The notes under the pieces are model-generated. The model was not told the origin of the DNA and made no database searches. It worked only from the letters and a program-made list of their open reading frames with translations. This document shows, in pieces, positions 1-13,437 of a stretch of 64,000 nt of DNA. How positions within the stretch are numbered: position 1 is the first letter of the stretch; each line of letters begins with the position of its first letter. Location: contig CM041548.1 of NCBI GenBank assembly GCA_023238725.1, positions 16,203,752-16,267,751 on the forward strand. The letters run 5' to 3'. The position numbers were made by a program, and so were the translations under genes. This DNA is from Scortum barcoo. Lineage: Eukaryota > Chordata > Actinopteri > Centrarchiformes > Terapontidae.

Positions 1-695
1 AGCTCGTGCACACTTGATTGGGTGTAAAGTGGTCATAATCAAAGATGGAGGAGCCTGCTGGAGGAAGAAGTAGATCGATGGCGATCAATCTTCCTCTTCA
101 CTCTCATTTAGGCCCAATCAATTGCTGTCCTTGTCACCTCCTAGGGATGCCTGTTCTGTCAATACCGCAGCTACACAGTAGCCAAGTTTCCACAGCCTGC
201 GACGTCTCTGCAAGATCAAGGCAACAAGGCCAACACTCTTAGACAAAGGACATCTTAATAGAGAACAATTGACTGCTTGGATTAGACTGTGTGTGTGTGC
301 ATGTGCGCTCAAATGTGTATGATTACACTGTCACAGTTTCCTCTTTTTTTTTTGCATCTGCTGATGTGAGAATACACAAAGGCACCTCAGTGCTTGACAG
401 AGATAACTGCTGGTGTGGTACATTTACAGCAATTTAAAACATGTTACTGCTCCGAGAGACTTCTCGGTGGTGCCATGGTTTTCTCCACTGCACACTCTAT
501 GGCTGTTAAATCTGGGAAAATGCAGTGGGATCCTTTATCAAGTGAAATGCCACAGATTCAATCTCACTCCCTCAGAGCCAGGCAGCCTCCTTATCTGGAC
601 TTATAGAGATGTAGCAGCTAAGCACCACAAGGGTGCAGCATACCAACACAGATGTTATCTGGTGTGTTTATTTCACAGAGGAGTGAGAGCCCTTC

Positions 696-715
696 CACAC
701 ACACACACACACACA
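696..715. repeat. (CA)n microsatellite
   Basis: 20 bases of CA in the upstream intergenic region. Confidence 0.95.
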
Positions 716-2559
716 GCACACCACCACTGGATATAGATCAAAGACATCTCCACTGGGTGAAACACGACAGCACAACCAGCCTACCCATCAAGCATTTACC
801 GTCTGCTGAATATATACAAAGATTAGGACAGAGAAGCCCGGACATGCATTAAAATATCTCTGTCCTACTTGCAGAACAAATTGTCTGATTGATGTGTATT
901 TATATAGGATAAAAATGCTCTTTGAAGGGGCCTTGGATGCAGCATTTGGCGCTGATAAGGGAGCTGATGGCAAATCCTGGCAGGGGCTTCACTGTGACAA
1001 CTGTGAATTACACAGAAACAGATAAATCCTGCGCAAATTTAAAGATGCAGACGTAAAAGAGAGAGTAAATTTGGAATTGCCTTAAACTGCTGCAGGACAA
1101 TAAATGTGAAAAACACAGCAGGAAATGGTTTGGCAACACACTTAGAATAAAATCACAAAAAAACGGACGCACACTTTGATGCACGTCATCGCGGTGCCAT
1201 CATCTAATCCATGCGTGACCCACGTGGTACAAAACAGGCATGAGTAATGAGTTGTAACCGTTACTTTGGTTCTGTTGGACATCTGTTTACCCCCAACAAA
1301 TGATCTGTGCAGGCCTCTGGGGTGACAAGGTTTCAGGTTCCAGCTAGTTGAACACAATTGATTTTATTCCAGGCCAATCTAAATGGAAGATTCTGTGAAA
1401 TTGGGTTGATTGGGCCTGGGACCTTTAACGACCCCGAGCTTCCAGGTGCAGTCCGAGCGGTTTTGCATCCAATCAACAATCTGTGATCGTCAGCAACCGC
1501 AAAACACCTGGTGCTCCCTTATTAGCTTATTCTTCACTAAGAGAGACATAATTAACCGAAGGGGGGGGGGAGGATCTGCACTGCTGAGCTAAAATCTAAA
1601 TAACGCCCCAGAGGGTTCAATGTGTTTTGAGGGGGAATTCATTATTCGCTTAATCTAGGAATATGTGAATGCAACATTAGGCCAGTAAACCTCATTACAA
1701 GGAGCTAAATGTGGATATCTCATTAGCGGAGAGATCCATGACTCAAATTTATACATCATCTAGGTCTATTAGGTGCAGGGAGAAATATTGCATAAGTAAC
1801 ATATCTATAATCTTGGCACAAATCTGACATTATTCATATTTTGGCCATCATTAGTATCAGTGATAATAAGATTGTATTCAACCATCTGAGTGCTGAGATG
1901 TGGGATAGCAGTGACATCACATGAAAAAATAGTTAGATGGGCAAAAAAACACAAGAAGTCAGATGATCACATCCATTTTAAACAAACCTCCAGGTTAGCC
2001 AGACTAAATTGGAAGAGAAACTTTAGGTGAGCAGTGAAATATTGCCAATACTGGACTTCCTGGTCCAACATGGACCTACCACATTTGAATGCCCACAGTT
2101 TTCCTGTGCAATGACAAACTATTACACGTTTCAGTTGCGCTCATGCTAGATTTTACCTCCAAATTCAATAATTTAGATTGTATAGATAAACTTTAGAATT
2201 CTTACAATCCATCAAATAGTCTCACTGCTCGTCTCTTTTGCCTCATGAGACAATGTTGCTGTATTCTCAAACTTCACAATGCTATCACGACTGATAGAAA
2301 TGATTCCTAAAACTACCAAACAAACTAGAATGATTTGGAGCTGAGGCATAAAACAGTACAAATCAATCATCTTTGTATCTGATCAAATGAAAGAAAATGA
2401 AAAAATGACAGAACCGGTGCCTCAAAATGTGCCTCAAACAGAAACTTACAACCAAGTGATGCAAGTGCTGCTGCAGGTGATATAATTATACAGCGACAAA
2501 GTCTATGTAGGTGGAGGTCGGGTAGATGCATGGGTCAACCAAATATCACTTTAAGACAA

Positions 2560-2830
2560 GAGCCAGATGTTGTTGCTTTTTTTTTTTCCTAAGCATGACC
2601 TTGATAGTTCCTGAACCTTGACTGAGCTGTAATTATTATTGCAGACTTAATAAAATAGTCATTTTAAACCAAACCGCAGTGTTTCCCTAACCCGAGTCAT
2701 TTTTGTTCCTTAACCATAACCATGATATTGTCACATCATAAAAACACTTATTTTCCAGTGTTTTTCAGTGAAATGTGGCAGTTTATGAAGGTACAGAGAA
2801 ATGATGTTGCCTCACCAATATGGGTATCAG
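2560..2830. repeat. Diverged teleost interspersed repeat
   Basis: Contains phrases such as CCTAAGCATGACC, TTTCCCTAACCCGAGTCATT and CCTTAACCATAACCATGA, then ATTGTCACATCATAAAAACA. This pattern of degenerate CCTAACC-type phrases resembles a repeat I know from many fish genomes. Boundaries are approximate. Confidence 0.45.
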
Positions 2831-2919
2831 AAAATTCTGTTTTCACTTTGGAGGCCTTGTTTGTCATGTGATACGGGTCATTCATAGTATAACCTGATTG
2901 AAGATGTCTTTAAATCTTG

Positions 2920-3110
2920 TTTTGGTCTCACCGCTCACACTGGGAGACAGCAGGGAGAAAGCTTTGATAACCAAACTGCGCCATACCTGCCCAGCACTAA
3001 ACAGCAGACAGGCAAAGTTAGCAACCAGCTGGTAAACGTAGCAACCAAAGAGCCAGATGTTTCCTTCTGAAGAGACTATAGGACGTACATCCATTGGGTT
3101 ACCAGAAACA
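2920..3110. repeat. Interspersed repeat copy A (AGCCAGAT family)
   Basis: GGTCTCACCGCTCACAC, then CAGCTGGTAAACGTAGCAACC and AAGAGCCAGATGTTTCCTTC match, in the same order, phrases in the copy at 8080-8215. The two are diverged copies of one element. Confidence 0.45.
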
Positions 3111-3621
3111 CGAGCCCATTTGACTTCTGTGTCTTCCCGATGTCTAAAAAGGTTTGCTGATCTGTTCACCATATCAACTTCACAAGTCTGTTACATGTAT
3201 GTATGTCAGCTGTGTGTGATCTTTAGCTTGTTGTGGAAGTTCTGCCCCCAAGTGGCCAAATAAGCTGATGAATGCAGCTATAAATCTGACTGGTTGTGGT
3301 ACCACCTGCATGAAGAGCTTTACCAAATTTAGCCCCTCAGCACGTACTGATAAACAAGGCGTGAACACCTTCGCCAGATGTGCTCCTCAAGCCGACAAGA
3401 GAACAAATGAAAAACACGGATGTCTTGCCCCGCATCGACAATAAAATCCCCGTGGCAACACACTTAGTCAGACAGCAGCTCCATTTCAATATTCCCATGA
3501 TGAATTACTATCATTGTGTTGCAGGAATCGGGAGCGCAGCCAAAGCCTATTGAAGTTTACAATGACATTAGTGGAACAATTGTGTCCCAGGAGATCCTGG
3601 GGGCTGCACAGAAGGCATTGT

Positions 3622-3635
3622 TCCCCAGGTGGCAC
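3622..3635 (+). promoter_or_regulatory. CTCF-type motif far upstream of tgfbr2
   Basis: TCCCCAGGTGGCAC fits the CTCF core at most positions, with T for C at position 1 and C for A at position 3. It has the same orientation as the 42128 site. Confidence 0.35.
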
Positions 3636-4486
3636 AGCAGTGGGTCTCCGCCAAGGGCCCAGCTCTGTTCTCAATATGCTGATGACAATAGGTGTTAATT
3701 GAGGATGTGAAGAAAGCCAGCACCTCATGACTTTTACATTAATGCACCACTTCCTGACGTTAACCCTTATGTAACCAGTCAGTTTGTCTTAAAATGGGTT
3801 GTTTTTTCATTTGAGCGGCTCAGTGAAAGAGAGACACGCTCACACACCCGTCCTCATGTTTCGCAACGTTTAGATTGAAACTCTGATTGCTCTTGTGTAT
3901 TGCACATTGTTTGGTTGATACAATGACTGATGATGACTAAAATTATGTCTCCAACCCTTTAAGGTAACTCGCGGTCAAAGGGCACATTTAAGGAAAACGA
4001 GTGTTTCCTCAGATGGCGAAGATGAAAAGAACCGAAAGGGAATGAATTTTCATTCTCGTTACTGAATTAGATGTTACAGATTTGGTTGTTTTTCCATTTT
4101 CCATTTCTGAAGTTGTTTTAGACCTAGCTAAAGGATTTATTTTCATATGCTCCTACTTTTAAAGTGTGAATAGAGATCAAGCCATTCGGCATTCCCCAAA
4201 ATCTACAAGTGGCATTTATGAGAACTCTGTAATTTGTACTGAATAACTGAGCCCACTTACCTGTTCAAAGGCTATGAGCCGTTCTGCAGGTCCCCTTTGT
4301 ATGATTTGGATCTGGTTTGGGGCCAGTATCATGGCGCTGAGAATATTATCTGACTGAGAGGGGGGGCTCAGACCAGAACAGTCAGCCAACAGATCAACAC
4401 ATGAGCTGCAGGGCTATTAGAGTGCAAACACAACTCTAGATATCAGATGTAATTCAAATTATGGAAATAGTAAGAGTTTAAACAGT

Positions 4487-4506
4487 TGTGTGTGTGTGTG
4501 TGTGTG
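4487..4506. repeat. (TG)n microsatellite
   Basis: 20 bases of TG in the upstream intergenic region. Confidence 0.95.
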
Positions 4507-6537
4507 AGAGAACATGTTTGGACAGGAGCTTCCCAGCAGGCCGGACACGAGAGCTGACCTTCACTCTCTTTCCCACTGAAGCTGTAATGGTAACAGAAAA
4601 CAATAACCATAGTTTCTTTTTTTGTTGTCGTTGTTGGGGGAGGGTAAATGTATTGAAGCACATTTATTGGAACTGTATTGAAGCAAAGAATAACATCCCA
4701 GATGCTCCTGAAATATTAACATGCACTCCTACTTTAGACCTTTAACTCTAGAGTATATCGTTTATGTGATCCAAAGAAACGGGGAAATGGGGGGATCACA
4801 CAGGAAAGCTATTTTAGGAGGGAATATTGGGAAGTCTGTGACACATGTTGCTTACATGTGCAGAAAGTATCTTAGGTGAGTAAAGTAATGATCTGCAGCT
4901 TCCTGTTTTTTACATTAACATTTCTCAGACGAGGACAGTCAGACTGAAACTGAACAGATGTTACAGTTTTCAGAAAGTCTACATCAAACGCTTTCAATTT
5001 ACGGTAAATCAACGGGCAGAATCAGGAGTTGGCTGTATTCTAGGTTATTACAAAACCCTATGGGAGGCATTGTGCAATTTGGGAAATAATTTTAATTCAA
5101 ATTTAATTGTGCAATAAACCAAACAAACGTGTAAATTTGTGTGTATGTGAATGAAAGAGGACAAGGATGGAGATAAAGGTGGGGAAATACAAGGTCGGCT
5201 GAATTAGAGTTGGCAAAAGCTGGATTTGCTTACAGGGAGAACGCAAGAAAAGAAAGGGGAAGATTATAACTGCATTGTAAAATCAAGAGAAGAAGTAAGG
5301 AGGGAAATTGAAGCACAAGAAGAAGAAGAAAAAAAGCCTCATAAAGAAGTGAAAGTGGGAGTGTGGAAGAAAAGGGGGAGGGCAGTGGAGGTTTGAGACA
5401 GTGTGAGAGAGAAAATGATAAATGGACAGAGAACGACAGAAGGAAGATATAGGATGAAAAATAAAGAAAACACAGTAAGATTCATCGTTCACCTCCCTTC
5501 GTCCCCCCGTGGCCCGTCGGACCTCGAGTGCTGCAGGATGAGATCCTAATGGCTCGCTATCACCTCCAGGCGGGATCTACAGCAACAGTGTGCAGGTGGA
5601 TAAACAGTCCTCCCGGTAACAAGAGGAGGACCACACATGCTCCGGGGGCCGACCCGACGCCCCGGTGCCGCAGATTTGTGGAGCTGTAATGGGAACATGT
5701 GTAAGCTACTGACACGTGGGGCCGTAAAACACAACTCCAGCTCCAGAGGCCTCCAAAACACCTCAGTCCCTCCAGATGTGACCCCGACGTGTTCGGAAAT
5801 GTACGACGGGAAGAAACAAGAGAGGTTTATTTTAGCAATACGCCGCAAATCAACCCCTTCCACAAACAAGCTGCATATTGATTAAGTTCATTCTTGACCC
5901 TGGAAATAGTAGTCTGACCAAAATAACAAGAATAATTTAGCTCTAAGCCCACTTGCAAGCTTTTTGCAGAGTTTTCAACCACATCTCACGTTCTTTCTCA
6001 GCAGACTGAGTTTGCTCATCTTGTGACATTAAATATGGAAATTCAATTGTTAGATCACACTGAGGAATATCATGAGATGCAGTCGAAACTCTTGAAAAAA
6101 GCTAATAAGCTGACCACAGTGATTTCTTTTCTGTGCCTTTTATGTAAATATTGTGTAACCCAGGGAAATGTGAACTAATTAGCTAATATGAAAAATAGTT
6201 CGGCATCGAAAAAACACTTATTTGCTTTCTTGTTGGGAGTTAAATTAGAAGATCAATACCACTCAATAGATGTTATTGTGTATTGGTAACAACTATTCAG
6301 TGGGAGCCAGTGAACCGCTGTGGGGCGTATGACAGGGATGCAATATTTTGGAACTTTACAAAGCACTGTTTTGTGTCTTTAATGTGCACATTTGCTTTTA
6401 ATGCAATTTTTTATATTATTTTAAATTATACGGTTTCTACACTTTTAATTTTGTCCATAAGTGAACAGCACCTTACTGAAATTCAAGACCTGTCACAGGT
6501 TCATTAGAAAAAGAAAGGTACTGCTTGAATAATTTAA

Positions 6538-6725
6538 ACTTAAAGGGACACTCCACCAATTTTACACAAGTAAAAAACACAGTCTTTTTGTGTCAAGGAA
6601 CGCCTGTGTTATAAGGCGTGGGGTATAAAAGAAGTGGGTGTCAAAAAGGCAGGGAGGAAACGCATTATAGGAACAATAGGATGGAGCATTTTTGGAGTTT
6701 GACCAAGAGCGTGGCTGTAAAATTT
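6538..6725. repeat. Possible MITE-type fish repeat
   Basis: Begins TTAAAGGGACACTCCACCAA and continues to TTTTTGGAGTTTGACCAAG. The opening phrase is familiar as the end of a fish repeat, but I could not define a matching right end. Confidence 0.3.
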
Positions 6726-8079
6726 AGAAAACTAAGATTTCATAACTTTCTTTTATGACTTTCTAATACTTATTACTGTGTAAACTGACAATATTTTTCA
6801 CTAAAGTACCAACACATGCTTCAAAACGCACAATATGTGTGATAATGGTTTTGTTTTAATCTTATCCTTCAGTTTCTTTTTCCTGATGTACTACAATATA
6901 ATTGTTGACCCGCATGTTTTTAATATCACTGGGTGCTCAGCTCATCTGTCAACTGGATAACCCTTTGCCCTCGTTGGGCTGCGTGTTGTGAGAGCGTGGT
7001 GAAAGAATGGCGCATATACCACAAATGTCATGCCCTCTCCAGGAGGAATAACAATGGAAGGTGGACTTGGTTAAGGGCAACAAGCGGGGGAAATACCACA
7101 CTATAAATACGTTAAAAGTGCTGTGTCTGAGTCTGCGAAAGGTCTGTGTTGACTGACTGCAGCGGTTCTGGATTGGACGGTAAGCGGAGAAGAGAAATGT
7201 GTGCTGCTTATTCTGGGTCAGTGGCCCATTCAGTACACACACAGAGACTTACAGCATGCACCCATACCCCTCACTCAGCTTATATTGATATACTACCGAG
7301 GCGTATATTCTCTCTCTCTCTCACACACATACTCATACACGCCGTTCACCAAGCTCAGCGCTGTGTTTCCTGAGTCCAGCAGAATGTTTTCTAATCTCTC
7401 CAGAGTTACGGTACATTACACATGTTATGGCTGCGGCAGACTAACCCTCTGCTGAACTACAAAGAGACTCACCATAGGTGAGGCCGAAGTCAGGAGGGGG
7501 CCCGAACTCTCTCATAAGTGCTCCCACATGTGCCGTATTTAACTAACATGTACTGTATGTACACGCGCCAACTTTTCTTCATGAATGTGTGTCTGCGTTT
7601 TACCATGCAATTCATTTCTTAGGAATTCAGTCGAGCCACATTGCATGGACGTATGACATCATTCTCGCATTAGTATTACTCTGAGTGTGTGTGTCTGAGT
7701 GTGAGCGTGTGTGTGTGAGCCAAAGATCGGGCCTCAGGACAAAACAGTCTTCAGCAGAGATTAGCTGTCTCAAAATCTTGGCTTCGGAGCTGTCCTGTCT
7801 GGCTTTCTAAATGTCTACTTTTCCGAGTCAAACCTGTGAATCAACACTCCCGACTTGAGACACTTGGTGGATTAAACTGGACGACTGATGCCCAGATGCA
7901 TTTACTGTTAATTAAAATGACTGAAATCAGTATTTTCATGATAGCAATGATCGCAAGTGTAATTTACGAGGGGGGGCACATCGCCTGAACTTTTTTTTTC
8001 ACATGGTAGTATTGGATTTCCCCCCCGACCTTTGAAATCAAAATTCTGCCTCTAGCCTTGCGTTGCTGTTGTGTTCATT

Positions 8080-8215
8080 GTTTTGGTTTTTCCAGCCTGC
8101 AGCATTACTGTTTGGGTTCACTCTCGCTGCTCTCATAGCACCCAAAGTTAATGAGTAGCTGGTGAACATGGCATTTAACTGAGCCAGATATTTCCCTGAG
8201 GAGTTGGCAGAGACA
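8080..8215. repeat. Interspersed repeat copy B (AGCCAGAT family)
   Basis: GGTTCACTCTCGCTGCTCTC, then GTAGCTGGTGAACATGGCAT and GAGCCAGATATTTCCCTGAG parallel the copy at 2920-3110. It resembles a widespread fish element, from memory. Confidence 0.45.
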
Positions 8216-9373
8216 AAAAAAAACTGTTAAAAACAACGCTTTACCCACTTGAGCAGCCAAAGCACAGTTCAGGAAGATTTAAAGAAAAACTTTGTTTTGT
8301 TTCTTTTATATGCTGAGTATTTGTAGTTTTGGTCATGATTAATACCATTTATGATAACTTTTAACTCACTTTTTGATTGCTTAGTGGAGATGTAGCAACT
8401 ACATTGGCTTAAAATGATCCTATCCAGTCATATAGATGAAAAAACAACAGTGAACACACCTGAAATGACTTATAAGATCTAACAGAAATCAGATTAATAC
8501 ATCTATAGATCAACATTTTCACTTTGTAACAAGCCTTTCAGATAATATTGTTCAACCGGCAACCTTTTACGATGACTTGTGTGGTCCCTTTTTTTGTAAA
8601 GCTGTGTCTCTCAGAATCGTCACATCCCAAGAGTTTTTGGGCCTGGCGTTGATGCCACACTACTTTTATATTACCTGCAATTCAGTATGACTTGAGATTT
8701 TAAAGTTCATCTTTCACATTAATTTAATTTCCTTGCTGTATAAAAGAATGAAGCACATGGGACAAATTCTAAATACAAACGACTGCTCCTGCACCAAGAA
8801 CTGTCATTTCTCCATTCATTCATGCCCCAAACCTTGCGTGTTTTTGAGGTCCTGACATGTGTGCAACACTCCCAGATAAATAATGAATGGGCTGCATGGA
8901 TGTGAAGGTTAAGCCACATAAACCCCTTCTCACTTATCTGTCACTGCCCGCACCATCATCGTAGGAACTCGGCCTAAAACATCTGTTGGCCACTAAAAAT
9001 CAGCTCTGGGGACTTTCTATTGGAAAAACGTGTTGTGTAGTCATCTTATTCCATGTGTTTGGACATCTGCCTGTCTGTGTTGCTATAACTGAGCTAACTG
9101 TAATATATTTTATTATAAAAGCAGGCCTGGGCCTATTTTCAGATGTGCGGCACATCCCTTGGTTAAGCTAGTAAATGGCTAATGATGAGGGCTGAAGGTC
9201 GGCCATCGGCGCAAGGAGGACGCCGGCCAACACCAACAGAGCTGTGCAGAAGTGCCTCGCCTTTCCTCCCTCAGTATTTCACTGCACGGCTTTGGGAGCG
9301 GAGCTGGCATTTTAATACTCACTCTTTATTGCTTGTCCTTCTCGGTATGTCTTTCTGCCCAAATTTATGTGTA

Positions 9374-9395
9374 TGTGTGTGTGTGTGTGTGTGTG
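9374..9395. repeat. (TG)n microsatellite
   Basis: 22 bases of TG in the upstream intergenic region. Confidence 0.95.
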
Positions 9396-12300
9396 CCTCT
9401 GCCTAACTCCAGATATCGTTGCAAAGGTCTGGCACAACGCAGCCCCGTTGCTATAGCACCAGCTGGACAACAAGTGTACACAGCGGTGAAGATTAAGATG
9501 TGCAGGCCAGAGCTGGCAGTGAGCAGGCGAGGGGCTCTGCTGCGGCTAATGATGCTGTCTTAGAGTGCCAGGGCATTCCTTACCGCTTTTTCACGAAAGT
9601 ACATAAGGACTTAAAAAGGGGTTGAAAGCAACAGATAGAAAGGGAGACGGGAAAGGGATGGAAAGAGCGGTGGTTATATACAGTGCGCCTGATGGATACA
9701 GCTGGCAGCTGCCTCAGTCCGAACATCTGGAGTTAGGGGCCTCCTCAGATGAGAGATGAGTGCTGGATGAGTGTTTTTATAAAGGTCCAAATAAATAGTC
9801 TCTCTGGAGGCTTTGTGTGTCACTGGTGATGGGAAGACAGGAAAATGACCAAGCATTCATTGTGTTGCACTCGATTGTACACACGAAAAATGACAGAGGT
9901 AATTGAGCAACAGAAAAGAAAAAAAAAAGAAAAAACAGAGCTAGACTATCATCTCCACACACCGGGCCAATCTCATCATGCAGCGGATGTTATCTGAGTT
10001 CATTTGCTTTTCTTTTACGACACCTGTTAGACTTTTTCTAATAACTGCTAAGTCAACTACCTCCATATTCGTTTAGTTTTTGACCAACTGGAACAAGAAC
10101 TTTCTCCACTAACATCACCTGGGCTGACTGCTCGTGGGGCCTCTGCTTCAGATAGCCGTTAACTCCAGATAATCCCCAAACCAACCAGCCTTTACGTTCC
10201 TTCCTTTAGTCATTAGTATTTTCTTGAACTCACACACAAACACGCACTTTCTGTTAGAGAGTGACTAATGTCCTGACACAATATAAAGATCCACACTGTC
10301 AATACAAATCTTAATTCCTGTGTATCTAACAATGCTAAATGTCATCTGAAAGAACATTCACTATTTGAGCAGTGAACCTCAGAAGGTGGCTTAAAAAAGG
10401 TGAGGCCTCGGCCCAGTGAAAAGCGGTACTGAGGCGTGTTTATCGTTCAGTATTTATCTGTGGACATCTTATGTGAAAGTGCTGCTCTTGACTTTTTGCT
10501 CTTGTATTGTGTGCAGTCTTATAACCACAGCTGGCAGTCACAACCGTGTCCCTTTTTATGTTCGACTATTTGGCTCCAAATTAGGAGACTGTTATTCACA
10601 ACCATGCAAACCATTCTTTCAAAATATTCCGCATACTTTCTTGCAGCGCTTTCCTTTTCCAGCGCGCCACAAATTGTCTCAGGCACAATGGGCCCACTTG
10701 AAAAGTCCGAGCCTTGAAAGTGGGCTGTAATTTTGCGGCTGATTTCAGGTCGACCGCGCTCTTTCCTCTGGACAACGACGGCCGGCAGCAGCAGCAACGG
10801 TTTTCCTGTGAGTACAATACAAAAGTCCTGCAACACACAGCCACTACTATCATTGTTGCCGTAGTCTGGACGGTGGTTAGATAGTGCAGACAGGGCTGGG
10901 TTGGAAAATCTGTGCATGAGAAAAAAACAGGCCGGGCACACATGCTCTTTTTCTGTCACTCTTATCTGATTGGAATCCTTTTCACCTCACGCGCCTCAAA
11001 CAATGTGCTGAGGTTACCATCAGCCCGCGGCAAAGGAAAAATCCACCTCACCTAGCAGCTGCACTTAAAACAAAGAGCTTAGGCAGCAACTTGAGGTATA
11101 AGTTGAGCTATAACGGCAATACATTTTAATGAGGCTGGCCCACGGAGGCTGTCCTGGAAATAGACGCAGTGTGGTCCATTTCCTCTGCAGATTTTTAGGA
11201 CAGGGCCAGCCTGCATGAAAATGGGCTGCTGTGGAGAAAATGGGCTTTTATGTGGAACACATTATGCCAGAATATATGGTCCTGAATGGATCGCTGTGGA
11301 CTGCTCTGCCTACTCCCACTCAGAATTTAATCTTAGCACGTTGAAAGCACATTTAAGGGAACCTTCCTCTGCTAATCTATTATGGCTGAGAGCTGGCCTT
11401 CTCCGACGCCTGAAAGAGACATATAAATGTTGCACATTCAACAGAAGATACTGGTAGCTTTGAATTTCCCCCCGTGTCTCCAAAGCCATGGATTTCTTAA
11501 TCTTGCGTTTGAAAAGAACGCCATGAATCCTCTTTCTTGTTCGACATGAGAAATTTCAACACCCATCTGAAACATTTAAAGCACTACAAGGTCTGATCTT
11601 TAAAGGGGAGTGACAGAAAACAGCTTGAGAGAGCAGCTTTTACAAAGAGAAGGCTTGCTCTGTTATCCGTGTCAACAAAGGCCAACACATCACTGACAGT
11701 GTTGGTATTGTGAATGCAGCAGCTGATTATGTTGTAAGACCCATTTTTTACAATGTGGTAAACACTCTCTCTCTCTGCTCTGTATTCTTCATCCACTGAG
11801 GCGACCAGACGCAAGGCTAAACAGGAAAGATGGGATCTGAAAGCTAGAACAGGTAAGTTTGGTAGATTTCCAAAGACATCCCATCAAACACTGCGGCTCT
11901 GCTTTGTTTCTGTGCTTCACCAGCTACTCGTTAATCACTAACGACTTGATACCAAGGAACTATTGCTTCATGTTGTTATGGTGAATCAGGCTTTGATGGG
12001 AACAACTTAATCGCTCAGACAGATTTTCGGGGAGAGTCCCGTTCATCTGACTATCATCATATTTCAGACTGGACCTCATGACAAAATTCCAGCAAGAGAA
12101 ATAAATAAATAAATAAAAACTCTTGAGTCTCACAATTGCACCAGAGAGGATTTGCGGCGCGAAAGTCTGATTTCCTGAAATAAAATCATCATCACATCTA
12201 AATCATTCCGCTGTCACGAGGAGTGGTGGGAGAGCTCTGCGAGGAAATTCCTTGCAGCGAGAAAGTTGGCAGTCGCTCTGTTTGGATAAGCACACTGGGA

Positions 12301-12904
12301 CCTGGCAAAGAGAAAGAGGTGGTTGGCTCCAGCAGCCAGGATGAACTTCATTACATCTGATGAGTAAATGTGAAATTGATGCCTTTGTCCAAATGGAAAA
12401 ATCATTTTATCTGGAAGCAGGTCATTCAACAGACACATACATCAGTATTCAGCGTCGACATCTGTAAATCTTCGCAGCTTGTATTGAGCAGAGGATATTT
12501 TATGATATTCCTGTCCTGAGCCTCATTAGCTGCACTATATGCAATTGCAATACAGTGGATGTACTGAATAAAGCCTACAATAGCTCTGTTAGAGGAGGGC
12601 CGTAATTTTCTTGTCATTTGCATGCTGTGTTGGTGCACACAGGCTACGAGGGGTCGTACAGAGATTCAATCTCACTCTATGTCATGCACAGTTTATTTAA
12701 AAGGGAAAAATTGCGAGCAGGTTTCCCATGATCAAAGTCGTCCACAAGAGCTGAGCTGAGCTTCAATTTCCACGGAGTGGCTGAAAATAATGCATGTTCA
12801 CAGTCACGGTAAATTTGCAGACCGGCGAGGGAAAATGACTCCTTCAGCCGAGGGAAAGCTTATGGAATGAGGCGTTAAATTAAATCCATTCTGACTATTG
12901 ACGT

Positions 12905-13437
12905 CACAAGAATCAAGAATCATTTATTGTCATCATGTTTTCACATGACGAAATTAATATTGGTGACTTCCAGCTTTAAACGTAAATATAGTAAGAAATA
13001 GTAATAGTAAGTAAATAAAATATGTAATATGTACACAAATATCCAAAGTCCAAAGTTGCAGCAGCAATGCACAGTAGGGGGGTGGGTCAGTTGTTCAAGT
13101 GCAGTCAAGTGCATGTCTCAAGTTCTCAACAGGGGGAACATTATTGTACAGCTCTGGGGAAAAAGCTGTTTTTCAGTCTGGTAGTTTTGGTCTTTATGTT
13201 TCTGTACTGCTTTCCAGATGGAAGCGGTACTAACAGTCCATTGCCCAGGTGGGTTGGGTCGGCGGCAATATGTCGGGCCTTCTTCTGCATCCGGCCAGCG
13301 TATATTGAGTCCAGGTCTGGAAGAGGAATTCCCACAATCCCCTGTACTGTTTTCACCACCCAGGCTAAGTCCTTTCGTCTTGCAGTGCAGACGGCGTGCA
13401 GTGCAGCTGCCATAGCCACACTGTTGCACTGAGGCAG
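12905..13437. mobile_element. Diverged interspersed repeat fragment
   Basis: It opens with a TCAAGAATCATTTATTGTCA type sequence. It includes a run like GGGGAAAAAGCTGTTTTTCAG followed by GTTTCTGTACTGCTTTCCAGATGGAAGC. From memory, these strings belong to a repeat found in great numbers in teleost genomes. Open frames of about 100-120 codons occur on both strands but match no protein I know. Its family is not assigned. Confidence 0.55.

Larger units (their letters stand above)
1..12904. other. Upstream non-coding DNA, part 1
   Basis: No coding exon is recognised on either strand; the open frames are short and lack family motifs or conserved splice borders. It has diverged repeats at 2.56-3.11, 6.54-6.73 and 8.08-8.22 kb, small CA/TG runs, and a GTTGCTATAGCACC RFX-like site at 9446-9459. 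Sequence at about 10.9-11.5 and 12.2-12.9 kb is unique and of balanced composition, possible regulatory DNA. In human the gene upstream of TGFBR2 is RBMS3; none of its exons was seen. Confidence 0.6.

Noticed and set aside
10519..10959. 146-codon open frame on the minus strand upstream of tgfbr2
   Set aside because: No domain, and another frame over the same DNA is also open. It looks like unique non-coding DNA with few stops.
13067..13432. Overlapping open frames of 92-121 codons near 13.1-13.4 kb
   Set aside because: They belong to a diverged interspersed repeat and show no transposase or reverse transcriptase motif.
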